From: an uncultured Shimia sp.
GTDB lineage: Bacteria; Pseudomonadota; Alphaproteobacteria; Rhodobacterales; Rhodobacteraceae
Direction: 5' to 3'
Length of the DNA: 32,024 nt
Assembly: GCA_937897325.1 (NCBI GenBank)
Contig: CALCOY010000007.1
Coordinates: forward strand, 1-32,024
Within the stretch, counting starts at the first letter, position 1, and every line of letters starts with the position of its first letter. Position numbers and translations under genes: made by a program. Below, piece after piece: positions 1-7,697 of the stretch. The notes under the pieces are model-generated. The model worked only from the letters and a program-made list of their open reading frames with translations, was not told the origin of the DNA and searched no databases.

Positions 1-1
1 A

Positions 2-1384
2 TCCAGGCGCGGCATTCCTTGTCCCGACAGAACCTCAACCTGCCGTAACTTCGTGGTGATATTCGACGATCTCAAACGGTTTGCCCGCGATACCGTCTTC
101 CACCTGAAGCTCCGCCAAGAATTCAAGGCGCGCGGGGCAACAGTCGAATGTCTGAACTTTACCTTTGAGGACACGCCCGAAGGTGCGTTCGTCGAGACAA
201 TCCTTGCCGCACAAGGCGAGCTGGAGCGAGAGCAAAACCGCCGCCAGGTAATCCAGAAAATGAAAGCGCGCGTTGAGAAAGGTTACTACGTCTGGAACGT
301 GCCACCGCGCGGGTACTGGTATGAAACCAAACGCGGCGAAGGACGTGTACTTGTGCAGGATGAACTACTCGCCTCAATCATCCAAGAGGCTCTAGAGGGC
401 TTTGCGACTGGGCGGTTTGAGACCCAGGTCGAAGTGAAGGGGTTTCTGGCAAGCAAGCCTGATTATCCGAAGTGCCGGTCAAGCGGAAATATCCGCAACC
501 AGCATGTGAACGACATGCTCACCAACGTCACCTATGCGGGATATGTCGAGGCCAAGTGCTGGGATGTACCCCTACGAGAGGGGCAGCACGAAGGCCTGAT
601 CTCGCTCACCACCGTCGAGAAAATCCAGGAACGCCTGAAAGCGAAAGCCAAGGCCCCAGCGCGCAAAGATATCAGCGAAGACTTTCCGCTGCGTGGCTTC
701 ATTCTGTGCGATGATTGTGATCATCCCCTGACAGCTTGCTGGTCAAAATCCAAGACCGGTAAACGCCACCGGTACTACATGTGCGCTCAAAAGGTGTGTG
801 AGAGTTATCGTAAGTCCATCAGACGGGACCAACTGGAAGGTGACTTTGAGGCCGTTCTGCAGAGCCTTACACCCGCGAAGGGTGTGTTCGAGATCGCGAA
901 AGCGATGTTTGCCGATGCCTGGAACCAACGCCTTGAAAAAGCTAATCAAACCGCTGAAACCCTTCAACGGAAACTCGGCGAGATTGAAACGAAGATCGGG
1001 AGCCTGTTGGAGCGCATCCTGGATGCTTCCAACCCGCGTGTCATTTAGGCCTATGAAAACAAGATCAGCGAGCTGGAACGGCAAAAGCTTCTCACACAGG
1101 ATCAAGTCGAACAAAGCAACGGGCAAAAGTACGCATTCGAAGAGTCGTTCGAACTCGCCTGTAAATTCCTGGCCAATCCCATTGATCTTTGGAAAAACAA
1201 TGACTTAGGCGGCTTCATCTCAAAGCGTGTGGTCCTTCGCCTCGTGTTTTTGGAGGGTTTGGCCTATTCCCGAAAAGAGGGCGTTCGAACCCCGCAAGTA
1301 TCTGAACCATTTAGGTTTTTTCAGGGTTTTGGCCAAAATGGGGAAATGGCGGACCGAGGAGGATTCGAACCCCCGACCCCTTGA
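2..1384 (+). pseudogene. Large serine recombinase, 5' part outside window, interrupted by an amber codon
   Basis: The frame is open from the left edge, so the catalytic-serine region lies outside the window. Visible parts in order are the end of the resolvase domain (VVIFDDLKRFARD, then EREQNRRQVIQKMKARVEKG), a recombinase domain, a zinc ribbon with CDDC and a later C-X6-C pair (MCAQKVCE), and a C-terminal coiled coil. A TAG at 1046-1048 interrupts the coiled coil. The same frame continues open to a TGA at 1382-1384, and the continuation still looks like the normal family C-terminus (AYENKISELERQK, FLANPIDLW, AYSRKEGVRTP). The break therefore looks like a single recent nonsense change. Residues encoded before about position 50 fit the family poorly, so a second frame disruption near the left edge is possible. 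The tail overlaps the tRNA-Arg gene in antisense. Such recombinases move integrative elements. I infer an inactive or weakly active remnant, unless the TAG is read through or is a sequencing error. Confidence 0.82.
1347..1384. other. Candidate attachment site at the 3' end of tRNA-Arg
   Basis: A site-specific recombinase frame ends inside the 3' portion of an intact tRNA gene, the usual geometry where an integrative element has inserted into a tRNA 3' end. The attachment core would be the T-arm/acceptor sequence. No second copy occurs in this window, so the other boundary, if any, lies to the left of it. Placement is inferred from context only; the crossover site cannot be read directly. Confidence 0.35.
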
Positions 1385-1423
1385 TTCGTAGTCAAGTACT
1401 CTATCCAGCTGAGCTATCGGTCC
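1347..1423 (-). tRNA. tRNA-Arg (anticodon ACG)
   Basis: On the minus strand a complete 77-base cloverleaf folds. The acceptor GGACCGA pairs with TCGGTCC, followed by discriminator G and an encoded CCA. A D arm begins GCTC. The anticodon stem CTTGA/TCAAG encloses the loop CTACGAA, giving anticodon ACG. A 5-base variable loop and a T arm with loop TTCGAAT follow. Anticodon ACG reads CGN arginine codons after A34-to-inosine editing by TadA. The gene lies 70 bases downstream of the histidine kinase stop on the same strand, so it may be co-transcribed with that operon or use its own promoter. Its 3' end overlaps the tail of the recombinase frame. Confidence 0.96.
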
Positions 1424-1432
1424 GCTTCGGCG

Positions 1433-1461
1433 GATGTACGATCACTTGTAACGGTTTGCAA
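1433..1461 (-). promoter_or_regulatory. Possible sigma-70-type promoter for tRNA-Arg
   Basis: On the minus strand TTGCAA (1456-1461) is followed after 17 bases by TACATC (1433-1438), just upstream of the tRNA 5' end. Each hexamer matches only part of the consensus, and the implied leader is only a few bases. Transcription from the upstream kinase operon is an alternative. Confidence 0.3.
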
Positions 1462-1492
1462 CCCCAAACGAAGGGAACCAGTGCTGGTGCCA

Positions 1493-2878
1493 TCAAAGCG
1501 CTCCATCACCTTTTGGAAGGTTGATGCGGAAAATAGTGCCGTCTATGCCTGTTTGCTGCAGAGTGAGCCCCCCGCCATGGCCGCGCACGAGTTCGGAGGC
1601 GATCGCGAGGCCAAGACCTGAGCCACCCTTTCGGGCACTTCCTTGGAACGGTCTGAAGAGGTGTTCCTGAGCTTTAGGGGGCAGCCCCGGCCCGGTGTCG
1701 CGCACTTCTATGTACCAGTTTTCCGCATCGTCAAATGCCGTCACCGCGATTTCACCGGTTTGCGAAGAGGCGACGAGCGCCTGTCTTGCATTGCGAACGA
1801 GGTTCGAAATCACGCGAAACAACTGTTCAGCATCTGCACGCACTTTCATGGTCGCCGGGACATCCTCGGCAAAGCTTACGTCGGCATCCTCAACCGCAAG
1901 CCGTTCGCTTTCGATGACATCGCCCACGATTGTTGCGAGCGTTACAACACCCAGTGTCGGGCTGGGTTCCTCAGCTTTGCCAAATGCGAGCGTGCTTTCG
2001 CACAAATGCACTGCGCGCGTTATGGAATTCACAAGCTTCGGCGCCATACGGCGCACCAAAGGATCTTCGCTGGCCTCGATCCGGTCGGTAAATAGCTGGG
2101 CCGAAGTCAAGATGTTGCGCAGATCGTGGCTGATCTTTGAGACGGCGCTGCCCAATTGGGCAAGACGTTCTTTCTGGCGCAGGGCCTGGGTTAGTTCGGT
2201 TTGAAGCGACCTGAGAGCCTCTTCCGCCTCTCGCAACTCAGTCACGCCAGCCCTAGGCGAAATGATCAAGCGCGCGTCTTCGGGTGCCTCGGCGTAGCGC
2301 TGCATGTGGCCAACGACGCCCTTGATCGGTTTTACCAGGATTGCGCGCACCGCAAGAAACAAGAGAACAGCGGTGAATATCGAGATAACGGCCGACAAGA
2401 TCAGAATACGGACACCATAGTCGATCATGGCCATCCGCATTGGGGCCGTCTCCATCGTCACCTCGATAAGAAGACCGGCATCCTGAACGGGTGCTCCGAT
2501 AACACGTATGACCTCATTCTCGGGCGAAAGCAGTCGCTGCAGCGCGTCGCGGATCAATACGGGAGCTGCATTGTTGCGCAGGTCATAGGTTGTCGAAATG
2601 GGCTGCGGCATCTCGGAGTTGAGCGCCAGCTGCCTGATCTCGTTCCGGCGCAGCACAACATTGAAGACCCCTGCATTCTTCAAGAGCTCTTCTTCCAGAT
2701 CCATGTCGATCATGTCATCGGCCAGCAAGGCCAGAGATGCGATCTGCGCGCGTTCAAGCCGGTTTAGAAGATATTCTTCACGAAACCGCGCAATAGAGGG
2801 TACGAAGATCAAGATCTCGGCCAGCATCACGAAGATGGTGGTCAGGATCAGAAATCTGCCGGAAAGCGAATTCAGCAT
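1493..2878 (-). CDS. Membrane-bound sensor histidine kinase (HAMP, HisKA, HATPase)
   Basis: A 461-residue protein with two membrane segments (about residues 8-29 and 157-179) flanking a periplasmic sensor region of about 125 residues. A HAMP-like linker, a dimerisation helix with the H-box ISHDLRNILT (phospho-acceptor His251) and a C-terminal ATPase domain follow. The ATPase domain shows an N box (NLVRNARQAL), a G1 box (DTGPGLP) and a G2 box (GGSGLGLAI). All catalytic motifs look intact, so autophosphorylation is expected. It starts 13 bases after the oxidoreductase gene and is probably the last protein gene of the TVP38-oxidoreductase-kinase operon. No response-regulator gene is nearby, so its partner must be encoded elsewhere. 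The signal sensed is unknown. The neighbours suggest, without proving, a membrane or redox cue. Confidence 0.9.
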   Translation of the reverse strand: MLNSLSGRFLILTTIFVMLAEILIFVPSIARFREEYLLNRLERAQIASLALLADDMIDMDLEEELLKNAGVFNVVLRRNEIRQLALNSEMPQPISTTYDLRNNAAPVLIRDALQRLLSPENEVIRVIGAPVQDAGLLIEVTMETAPMRMAMIDYGVRILILSAVISIFTAVLLFLAVRAILVKPIKGVVGHMQRYAEAPEDARLIISPRAGVTELREAEEALRSLQTELTQALRQKERLAQLGSAVSKISHDLRNILTSAQLFTDRIEASEDPLVRRMAPKLVNSITRAVHLCESTLAFGKAEEPSPTLGVVTLATIVGDVIESERLAVEDADVSFAEDVPATMKVRADAEQLFRVISNLVRNARQALVASSQTGEIAVTAFDDAENWYIEVRDTGPGLPPKAQEHLFRPFQGSARKGGSGLGLAIASELVRGHGGGLTLQQTGIDGTIFRINLPKGDGAL

Positions 2879-2891
2879 GGATCTTCAAATG

Positions 2892-4310
2892 TCAGGGGAT
2901 CCACTTTTGCACAAGTCCCACCAAGCGTTTCACAGTCGGGTTCTCGAACAGTCGGGGGCTGAAATAGGCGCCCGCTGCGCGTTTGTTGACCTCGCCAATC
3001 GTCGGATAGGGTGCCACCATTCCGGCAATCTGGCTCATCTTCATCTTGTTCGCGAGCGCCAAAGCCCAAAGATTGACAAGCTCACCGGCCTGGTGACCGA
3101 CAATCGTCGCACCAACGGGACGACCCTTGTAGACAATGACTTTGATAAAGCCCTTCGTCTTGCGCTCGGCAATGGCGCGGTCGTTGTGATGGTAGTCGAA
3201 GCGCACGACTTCGCTGTAGATTCCATGCTCTTTCTTGGCTTGGGCTTCGGTTAGGCCAACCTGAGCAAGCTCAGGATCCGTGTATGTAACCCATGGAATA
3301 TGCTCGGTTTTGGCCTTCGCCGGAAGCGCAAACAGAAGCGACCGGATGATGACCGAGGCATGATATCCCGCGACATGTGTGAATTGCAGGCCACCGGCAA
3401 CATCGCCGATCGCGTAGACGCGCTTGTTAGTGGTGCGCAGGCCGGCATCGACCTTGATACCGGTGCGCGTTGTCTCAATGCCAGCCTTGTTCAGGTCGAG
3501 GACATCGGTATTGCTTTTGCGCCCGACAGCCATCAGCAGATGGCTGCCTTCGAACACGCGGCCATCTGCTGTTTCGACCCTGATGGCACCCTCTTGGCCG
3601 CTGATCTGAGAGGCCTTGGCATCCTCTATAATTTCAACGCCTTCATCGCGCAGGGCCTCCAGAACTACAGCTGCGGCTTCGGGATCATCCTTGCCAAGCG
3701 CCTTTGCGCCTTCTAAGACCGTGACCCTGCTGCCCAACCGAATATGAGCCTGCGCCATCTCAATCCCGATCGGACCGCCACCAATGATCAACAAATGATC
3801 TGGTCTGTCGCGCAAATCAAAAAGCGTCTCATTGGTCAGATACGGGACATTATCAAGGCCGGGAATTGGCGGAACCAAGGGTGAAGAGCCGGTCGCGATC
3901 ACGATCCGTCTAGCGACAATTTTGGTATCACCGGCCTGAACTTCCGTCTCAGATATGAAGCGCCCGAATTCGCGAATGACCTCAACACCAAGGCCCTCAA
4001 AGCGTTCTTCGCTGTCAACGGGTGCAATCTGCGCGATGACATCATGCACGTGGTCTTTTGCAGCGGCGTAATCGACATGCGGAACCTGATTGGCGACCCC
4101 ATAAGGGAAGGCATGAGCTTGCCCGTAAGCCGATTTGGCCGACGCGATCAGGGCTTTTGATGGAACGCAGCCATAATTCAGGCAATCCCCCCCCATCTTG
4201 TGCCCTTCGAGCAGGACGACCTTTGCACCCATCTGAACTGCGCCCGCCGCTACCGAAAGACCGGCAGAGCCGGCGCCGATCACGAGTATATCCGTCTTGA
4301 TCCACTTCAT
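2892..4310 (-). CDS. MerA/Lpd-like FAD-NAD(P) disulfide oxidoreductase
   Basis: A 472-residue flavoprotein of the class I pyridine nucleotide-disulfide oxidoreductase family. It has an N-terminal FAD-binding fold (VIGAGSAGLS), the redox disulfide motif GGDCLNYGCVPSK (Cys43, Cys48), an NAD(P)-binding fold (IIGGGPIGIE), the second FAD motif (YAIGDVAGG) and a C-terminal dimerisation domain. Lipoamide dehydrogenase carries a catalytic His in an HPT..E motif near the C-terminus. Here the motif reads YPTIGE, so Tyr435 replaces the His while Glu440 is kept, as in mercuric reductase. MerA's C-terminal Cys pair and N-terminal metal-binding domain are absent. No 2-oxo-acid dehydrogenase genes lie nearby, so it is probably not the complex E3 subunit. 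The start ATG overlaps the TVP38 stop by 4 bases. The substrate is unknown. Confidence 0.88.
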   Translation of the reverse strand: MKWIKTDILVIGAGSAGLSVAAGAVQMGAKVVLLEGHKMGGDCLNYGCVPSKALIASAKSAYGQAHAFPYGVANQVPHVDYAAAKDHVHDVIAQIAPVDSEERFEGLGVEVIREFGRFISETEVQAGDTKIVARRIVIATGSSPLVPPIPGLDNVPYLTNETLFDLRDRPDHLLIIGGGPIGIEMAQAHIRLGSRVTVLEGAKALGKDDPEAAAVVLEALRDEGVEIIEDAKASQISGQEGAIRVETADGRVFEGSHLLMAVGRKSNTDVLDLNKAGIETTRTGIKVDAGLRTTNKRVYAIGDVAGGLQFTHVAGYHASVIIRSLLFALPAKAKTEHIPWVTYTDPELAQVGLTEAQAKKEHGIYSEVVRFDYHHNDRAIAERKTKGFIKVIVYKGRPVGATIVGHQAGELVNLWALALANKMKMSQIAGMVAPYPTIGEVNKRAAGAYFSPRLFENPTVKRLVGLVQKWIP

Positions 4311-5044
4311 TTCAGAAGGTCCTTCTTGCCGGTCAGAGTTTTGTAGGCAACGGGCATAAGCGACAAGGCAGCCAGGCCGAGGATCGGCAGCAGCACATGG
4401 GGTTCAAAGATAATCCCAAGATCTGGCGTTTCACCCCGGGCAAAGACTTCACCCAAGCCAGCGCCAACCGACGTATAGACGAGCGTGCCTGGAATGATTC
4501 CGACGAAGGTCGAGATCATGTAGCGCGACAGCGGCACATGCATGAAGGCGGGTACAAGATTGGCCACGAAAAACGGGACGACCGGAACAAGACGGATGAT
4601 GAACAGCATCGACCATTGGTTCTCGTCGATGCCATCTTTGATCTTCTTTACCGTCCCGGTCGAGCTTTCCATCCGTTGCGCAAGCGTGTCGCCAAATCCA
4701 TGTCGGGCGGCCAGAAAAATCAGCGTGGCCCCGATCGTCGCAGCAGTCACATTGAAGATCGTCCCAAGCATAGTGCCGAAAAGAAAGCCGCCAGTCAGCG
4801 TTGCGACGGTCGCACCCGGCAATGAAAAGCCGACAATCAACACGTATGCCACAATGAAGACAAAGGCGGTGAGGATCAGGTTTTCGTCGCGAAATGCCAA
4901 TAGCGCTTCGCGGTTGTTGGCAAGCGTCTCGAAATTCAGGTAATCCCGCAAGGCAAATGCACCGATGGCCGCGACAAGCAGAATGCCCAGTAAGGGCAAG
5001 TTGCGGACAAGTGCGGGCTTTCTCGTATCGGTCATGTCGGTCAT
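4307..5044 (-). CDS. TVP38/TMEM64 family membrane protein (SNARE-associated/DedA-like)
   Basis: I start this 245-residue protein at the ATG at 5042-5044, which has a purine-rich AGATGAG just upstream and gives a normal family length. The frame stays open further upstream, but that part is basic, not family-like, and lies in the control region. Several hydrophobic segments surround the conserved glycine/phenylalanine-rich core (GGFLFGTMLGTIFN) and the RLVPVVPFFVANLVPAF region typical of PF09335 proteins, some of which are thought to act in lipid or membrane trafficking. It is first in a probable three-gene operon with the oxidoreductase and the histidine kinase. Pairing of TVP38 proteins with MerA/Lpd-like reductases recurs in bacteria as I recall it. 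The biochemical role here is unknown. Confidence 0.85.
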   Translation of the reverse strand: MTDMTDTRKPALVRNLPLLGILLVAAIGAFALRDYLNFETLANNREALLAFRDENLILTAFVFIVAYVLIVGFSLPGATVATLTGGFLFGTMLGTIFNVTAATIGATLIFLAARHGFGDTLAQRMESSTGTVKKIKDGIDENQWSMLFIIRLVPVVPFFVANLVPAFMHVPLSRYMISTFVGIIPGTLVYTSVGAGLGEVFARGETPDLGIIFEPHVLLPILGLAALSLMPVAYKTLTGKKDLLK

Positions 5045-5242
5045 GTGTCTCATCTTTCGGGCCAGTGCTGCAATGACCGCAAAATGTTGATCGGGAAAGA
5101 AATTAAACACCGTTTTCACAGCACGGTGATGCGGAGTGACCAGATCGGTCCTCTCAACACTCCGCTTGGCGTCGTTCTGAAACAATGAACGCCGATGGCG
5201 TGGTTTTTGTTGCATTGATCTCAAGAAAGCCTTTCACAGGGT

Positions 5243-5271
5243 TTGACTTGATGAGGCGGGGCAAGTAAATG
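5243..5271 (+). promoter_or_regulatory. Probable rpmH promoter
   Basis: TTGACT (5243-5248), a 17-base spacer and TAAATG (5266-5271) lie 65 bases before the rpmH start. The -35 element is near consensus (5 of 6); the -10 is weak (3 of 6), as is common in alphaproteobacteria. It would drive rpmH-rnpA-yidD. The same gap of about 290 bases must hold the divergent promoter for the TVP38 operon, for which I see no clear hexamers. Confidence 0.5.
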
Positions 5272-5336
5272 GCAGCCTTCAAATGCTGTTGAGGTAGCGA
5301 ATCCGCGTGCCTCGCGAAAATACCGGAGCCGATGCG

Positions 5337-5471
5337 ATGAAACGCACCTTTCAACCGTCCAACCTCGTGCGCAAACGGCGCCACGGCTTTCGTGCACGTA
5401 TGGCGACCAAAGCAGGTCGCAAGATCCTGAATGCACGCCGCGCCCGCGGTCGCAAGTCTCTGAGCGCCTGA
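5337..5471 (+). CDS. rpmH: Large ribosomal subunit protein bL34
   Basis: A 44-residue highly basic protein beginning [19 protein letters not shown] and ending KSLSA, which matches bL34 from end to end, including the [19 protein letters not shown] core. A CGGAG Shine-Dalgarno sequence precedes the ATG. bL34 is a small structural protein of the 50S subunit. The gene comes directly before rnpA, the classic rpmH-rnpA arrangement in bacteria, and appears to be first in its transcript, behind the promoter at 5243-5271. Confidence 0.98.
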
Positions 5472-5542
5472 GGGATAAAATTTGGTTGCGGCAGATCAGC
5501 TGTCAGCCGTCCCAAAGCATCCAGTCGGCACGATGATCATGA

Positions 5543-5893
5543 GTGCAACCGTATGGATTTGTGGCCATGGACATCCTAAAAAAGCGCAAGCATTTCCTGG
5601 AAGCAGCGCGTGGGAAACGCGAAGTGCGCCAATCGTTTGTCCTGCAAGCCTACCGCCGCGGGGACGATGCTCCGCTCCGCGTTGGCTTCACGTGCTCCAA
5701 AAAGGTTGGCAATGCTGTAGCCCGCAACCGCGCCAAGCGCCGGTTACGGGAGATTGCGCGCCGCGTTCTTCCGGCGGAGGGGCAACCCGGGACGGACTAC
5801 GTTTTGATCGGACGTCAAGCAGAGACCGCCGCGCGTCCCTTTGACCTTTTGCTTGCTGATTTGCGCTCAGCTTTAAAAGATATCTCTCAATGA
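5543..5893 (+). CDS. rnpA: Ribonuclease P protein component
   Basis: The frame encodes up to 116 residues with the RnpA core [25 protein letters not shown], including the RNR signature that contacts RNase P RNA. The protein assists the catalytic RNA in removing tRNA 5' leaders. The start is uncertain: a stop lies just before the GTG at 5543, and an ATG at 5567 ([17 protein letters not shown]) gives 108 residues and aligns better with the family N-terminus. Neither has a good Shine-Dalgarno sequence, which suggests coupling to rpmH or weak initiation. The end overlaps yidD by 4 bases (ATGA). Confidence 0.95.
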   Translation: MQPYGFVAMDILKKRKHFLEAARGKREVRQSFVLQAYRRGDDAPLRVGFTCSKKVGNAVARNRAKRRLREIARRVLPAEGQPGTDYVLIGRQAETAARPFDLLLADLRSALKDISQ

Positions 5894-6123
5894 CTTTTCT
5901 CGCGCATATCTTTGCCCTCCCGGTGCGCTTCTATCGTTTGGTTTTCACTCCTTGGATGCCGTGGGTGGGCTTTAACCGCAGATATCAGCCGACCTGTAGT
6001 GCCTATGCCCCGGATGCCATTGAAACGCACGGCGCGATCAAAGGGAACTTGCTGGCGATCCGGCGCATTGCGCGCTGCCACCCTCGGGGCGGAGGCGGAT
6101 ACGACCCAATGTCCAAGCGCTAG
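5890..6123 (+). CDS. yidD: Membrane protein insertion efficiency factor YidD
   Basis: A 77-residue protein with the compact YidD signature: [11 protein letters not shown] near the N-terminus, then [18 protein letters not shown], and [15 protein letters not shown] at the C-terminus. YidD is a small amphipathic inner-membrane protein that helps the YidC/Sec machinery insert proteins. It overlaps rnpA by 4 bases, so the two are probably translationally coupled. Its stop codon TAG (6121-6123) interlocks with the stop of the convergent lipoprotein gene through a shared CTAG, leaving no room for a terminator. In many bacteria yidC follows directly; here three genes intervene. Confidence 0.96.
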   Translation: MTFLAHIFALPVRFYRLVFTPWMPWVGFNRRYQPTCSAYAPDAIETHGAIKGNLLAIRRIARCHPRGGGGYDPMSKR

Positions 6124-6647
6124 CGCAGCTTTTCGAAGGTGATGATCACCTCACCGATATCGACGCCGAAACGTTTCATGTAGGCCCGGTTCAGAAGTCG
6201 CGTCTCACCCAGCAGCCACATCCAATCGTCAAAGGTCACACGCAAGGTGCCATCGGGGACAGGCAGGTCAATCTCGTAGCGCCAGTTGAATGTATCGCCT
6301 CGCTCTTCGCCTGTCGCGACGCCGATCACACCAGGAGCCGTGCCTTTCCAGGTCTCGGGGCCGGTTTTCTCCAATGACCAGATACGGCGTTCGGTGGATT
6401 GATCTTCGTAGACGAAATCCTCAATCAATCGCAGTGTTTCGCCATCCCAGGTGCCCTCTATATCGACAATAAAGCGGCGACGCACCGTCCCGAAGACATC
6501 CTGAAACTGACCATATGCCTTGAGGCGTCCATCAAAGAACTCTTCAAGGTTTAGTTCCTGATCAGACAGCAACACGTCGTTGGGCCCTGGCTTGCCGGTA
6601 CAGGCGACAAGCAGCACGAAAGCAATCAGCAAAGCCGCAACACGCAT
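6120..6647 (-). CDS. DUF3833-like lipoprotein
   Basis: Starting at the ATG at 6645-6647, preceded by GGGAAACC as ribosome-binding site, this encodes 175 residues. The N-terminus [16 protein letters not shown] is a lipoprotein signal peptide with Cys16 as the lipidation site. The mature part contains motifs I associate with DUF3833 ([49 protein letters not shown]). The family has no known biochemical function; a beta-rich envelope protein is plausible. The gene is divergent from ttcA across about 100 bases and convergent with yidD, with interlocked stop codons, so it does not belong to either operon. Confidence 0.85.
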   Translation of the reverse strand: MRVAALLIAFVLLVACTGKPGPNDVLLSDQELNLEEFFDGRLKAYGQFQDVFGTVRRRFIVDIEGTWDGETLRLIEDFVYEDQSTERRIWSLEKTGPETWKGTAPGVIGVATGEERGDTFNWRYEIDLPVPDGTLRVTFDDWMWLLGETRLLNRAYMKRFGVDIGEVIITFEKLR

Positions 6648-6748
6648 CTTGGTTTCCCTTTGGTTTGAAATGTCTACGCCCGATATCGTCTTTCGGTTCA
6701 CATCCGATCTGCGCTAGAACAAAGGACGAAGCCCGGAAAGGATCCACA

Positions 6749-7636
6749 ATGCTGGACGATAGTGAAGACATCCACCCGCTCTTTTCCGGTGCCCCCGCCA
6801 CGACCGAATTCAAGAAACTGCGCAAACGCATCGTGCGCAATGTCCGCGAAGCGATAGACCAATACGGTATGGTCAACCGTCGAAACACAGAAGTTGATCC
6901 AGCACGTTGGCTGGTTTGTCTGTCCGGTGGCAAGGATAGCTACACGCTCCTTGCAGTACTTTATGAGTTGAAGTGGCGGGGCCTACTGCCCGTCGACATT
7001 TTGGCCTGCAATCTCGATCAAGGGCAGCCAGGCTTTCCCGCGACTGTGCTGCCAGAGTTCCTGAAACGAATGCAAGTGCCTCACCGGATCGAATATCAGG
7101 ACACATACTCCGTCGTGGTCGACAAGGTCCCGGAAGGGCGAACATATTGCGCACTCTGCTCCAGGCTTCGGCGCGGCAATCTCTACAGAATCGCACGGGA
7201 GGAAGGCTGTTCAGCCGTTGTTCTGGGGCATCACCGGGAAGATATATTGGAGACGTTTTTCATGAACCTCTTCCACGGCGGACGGCTGGCTACGATGCCC
7301 CCCAAACTGGTGAATGAGCAGGGTGATCTATTTGTCTTCCGCCCTCTCGCCCACGTAGCTGAGGCAGATTGCGACAGGTTTGCGAGAGCAATGAACTATC
7401 CGATCATCCCATGCGATCTCTGCGGATCGCAGGATGGTTTGCAGCGCCAACAGGTCAAGGCGATCCTAGATGGCTGGGAAAAAAACAGCCCCGGACGCAG
7501 ACAGGTGATGTTCCGGGCTTTGATGAACGCACGCCCCTCCCATCTGCTTGACCCGGAATTATTCGATTTTGCTGGCCTTGCATGTCAGCCGGAACAATTT
7601 GAGGAAAAGCCACCGAACATTACCGGAACGTGTTAA
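6749..7636 (+). CDS. ttcA: tRNA 2-thiocytidine(32) synthetase TtcA
   Basis: A 295-residue PP-loop ATPase. The start ATG at 6749 has a strong GGAAAGGA Shine-Dalgarno sequence. The ATP-binding motif is SGGKDS (residues 59-64). Cys134 and Cys137 (CALC) and Cys222 (CDLC, with Cys225) match the iron-sulfur ligands of TtcA proteins. The [13 protein letters not shown] motif is also present. TtcA adenylates cytidine 32 and thiolates it to s2C in certain tRNAs, using a [4Fe-4S] cluster. The length matches the family. The gene stands alone, with the lipoprotein gene divergent on one side and a c-di-GMP protein 61 bases downstream. Confidence 0.95.
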   Translation: MLDDSEDIHPLFSGAPATTEFKKLRKRIVRNVREAIDQYGMVNRRNTEVDPARWLVCLSGGKDSYTLLAVLYELKWRGLLPVDILACNLDQGQPGFPATVLPEFLKRMQVPHRIEYQDTYSVVVDKVPEGRTYCALCSRLRRGNLYRIAREEGCSAVVLGHHREDILETFFMNLFHGGRLATMPPKLVNEQGDLFVFRPLAHVAEADCDRFARAMNYPIIPCDLCGSQDGLQRQQVKAILDGWEKNSPGRRQVMFRALMNARPSHLLDPELFDFAGLACQPEQFEEKPPNITGTC

Positions 7637-7697
7637 CATACCACTTACGCTAGTAACGCTATATCAACCCGAGCTTCCTTGAAGCCGTCATTTTGGT

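Noticed and set aside
5108-5128. Inverted repeat CACCGT/ACGGTG between the TVP38 operon and rpmH
   Set aside because: Arms of only 6 bases with a 9-base spacer; could be an operator, but nothing supports it over chance.
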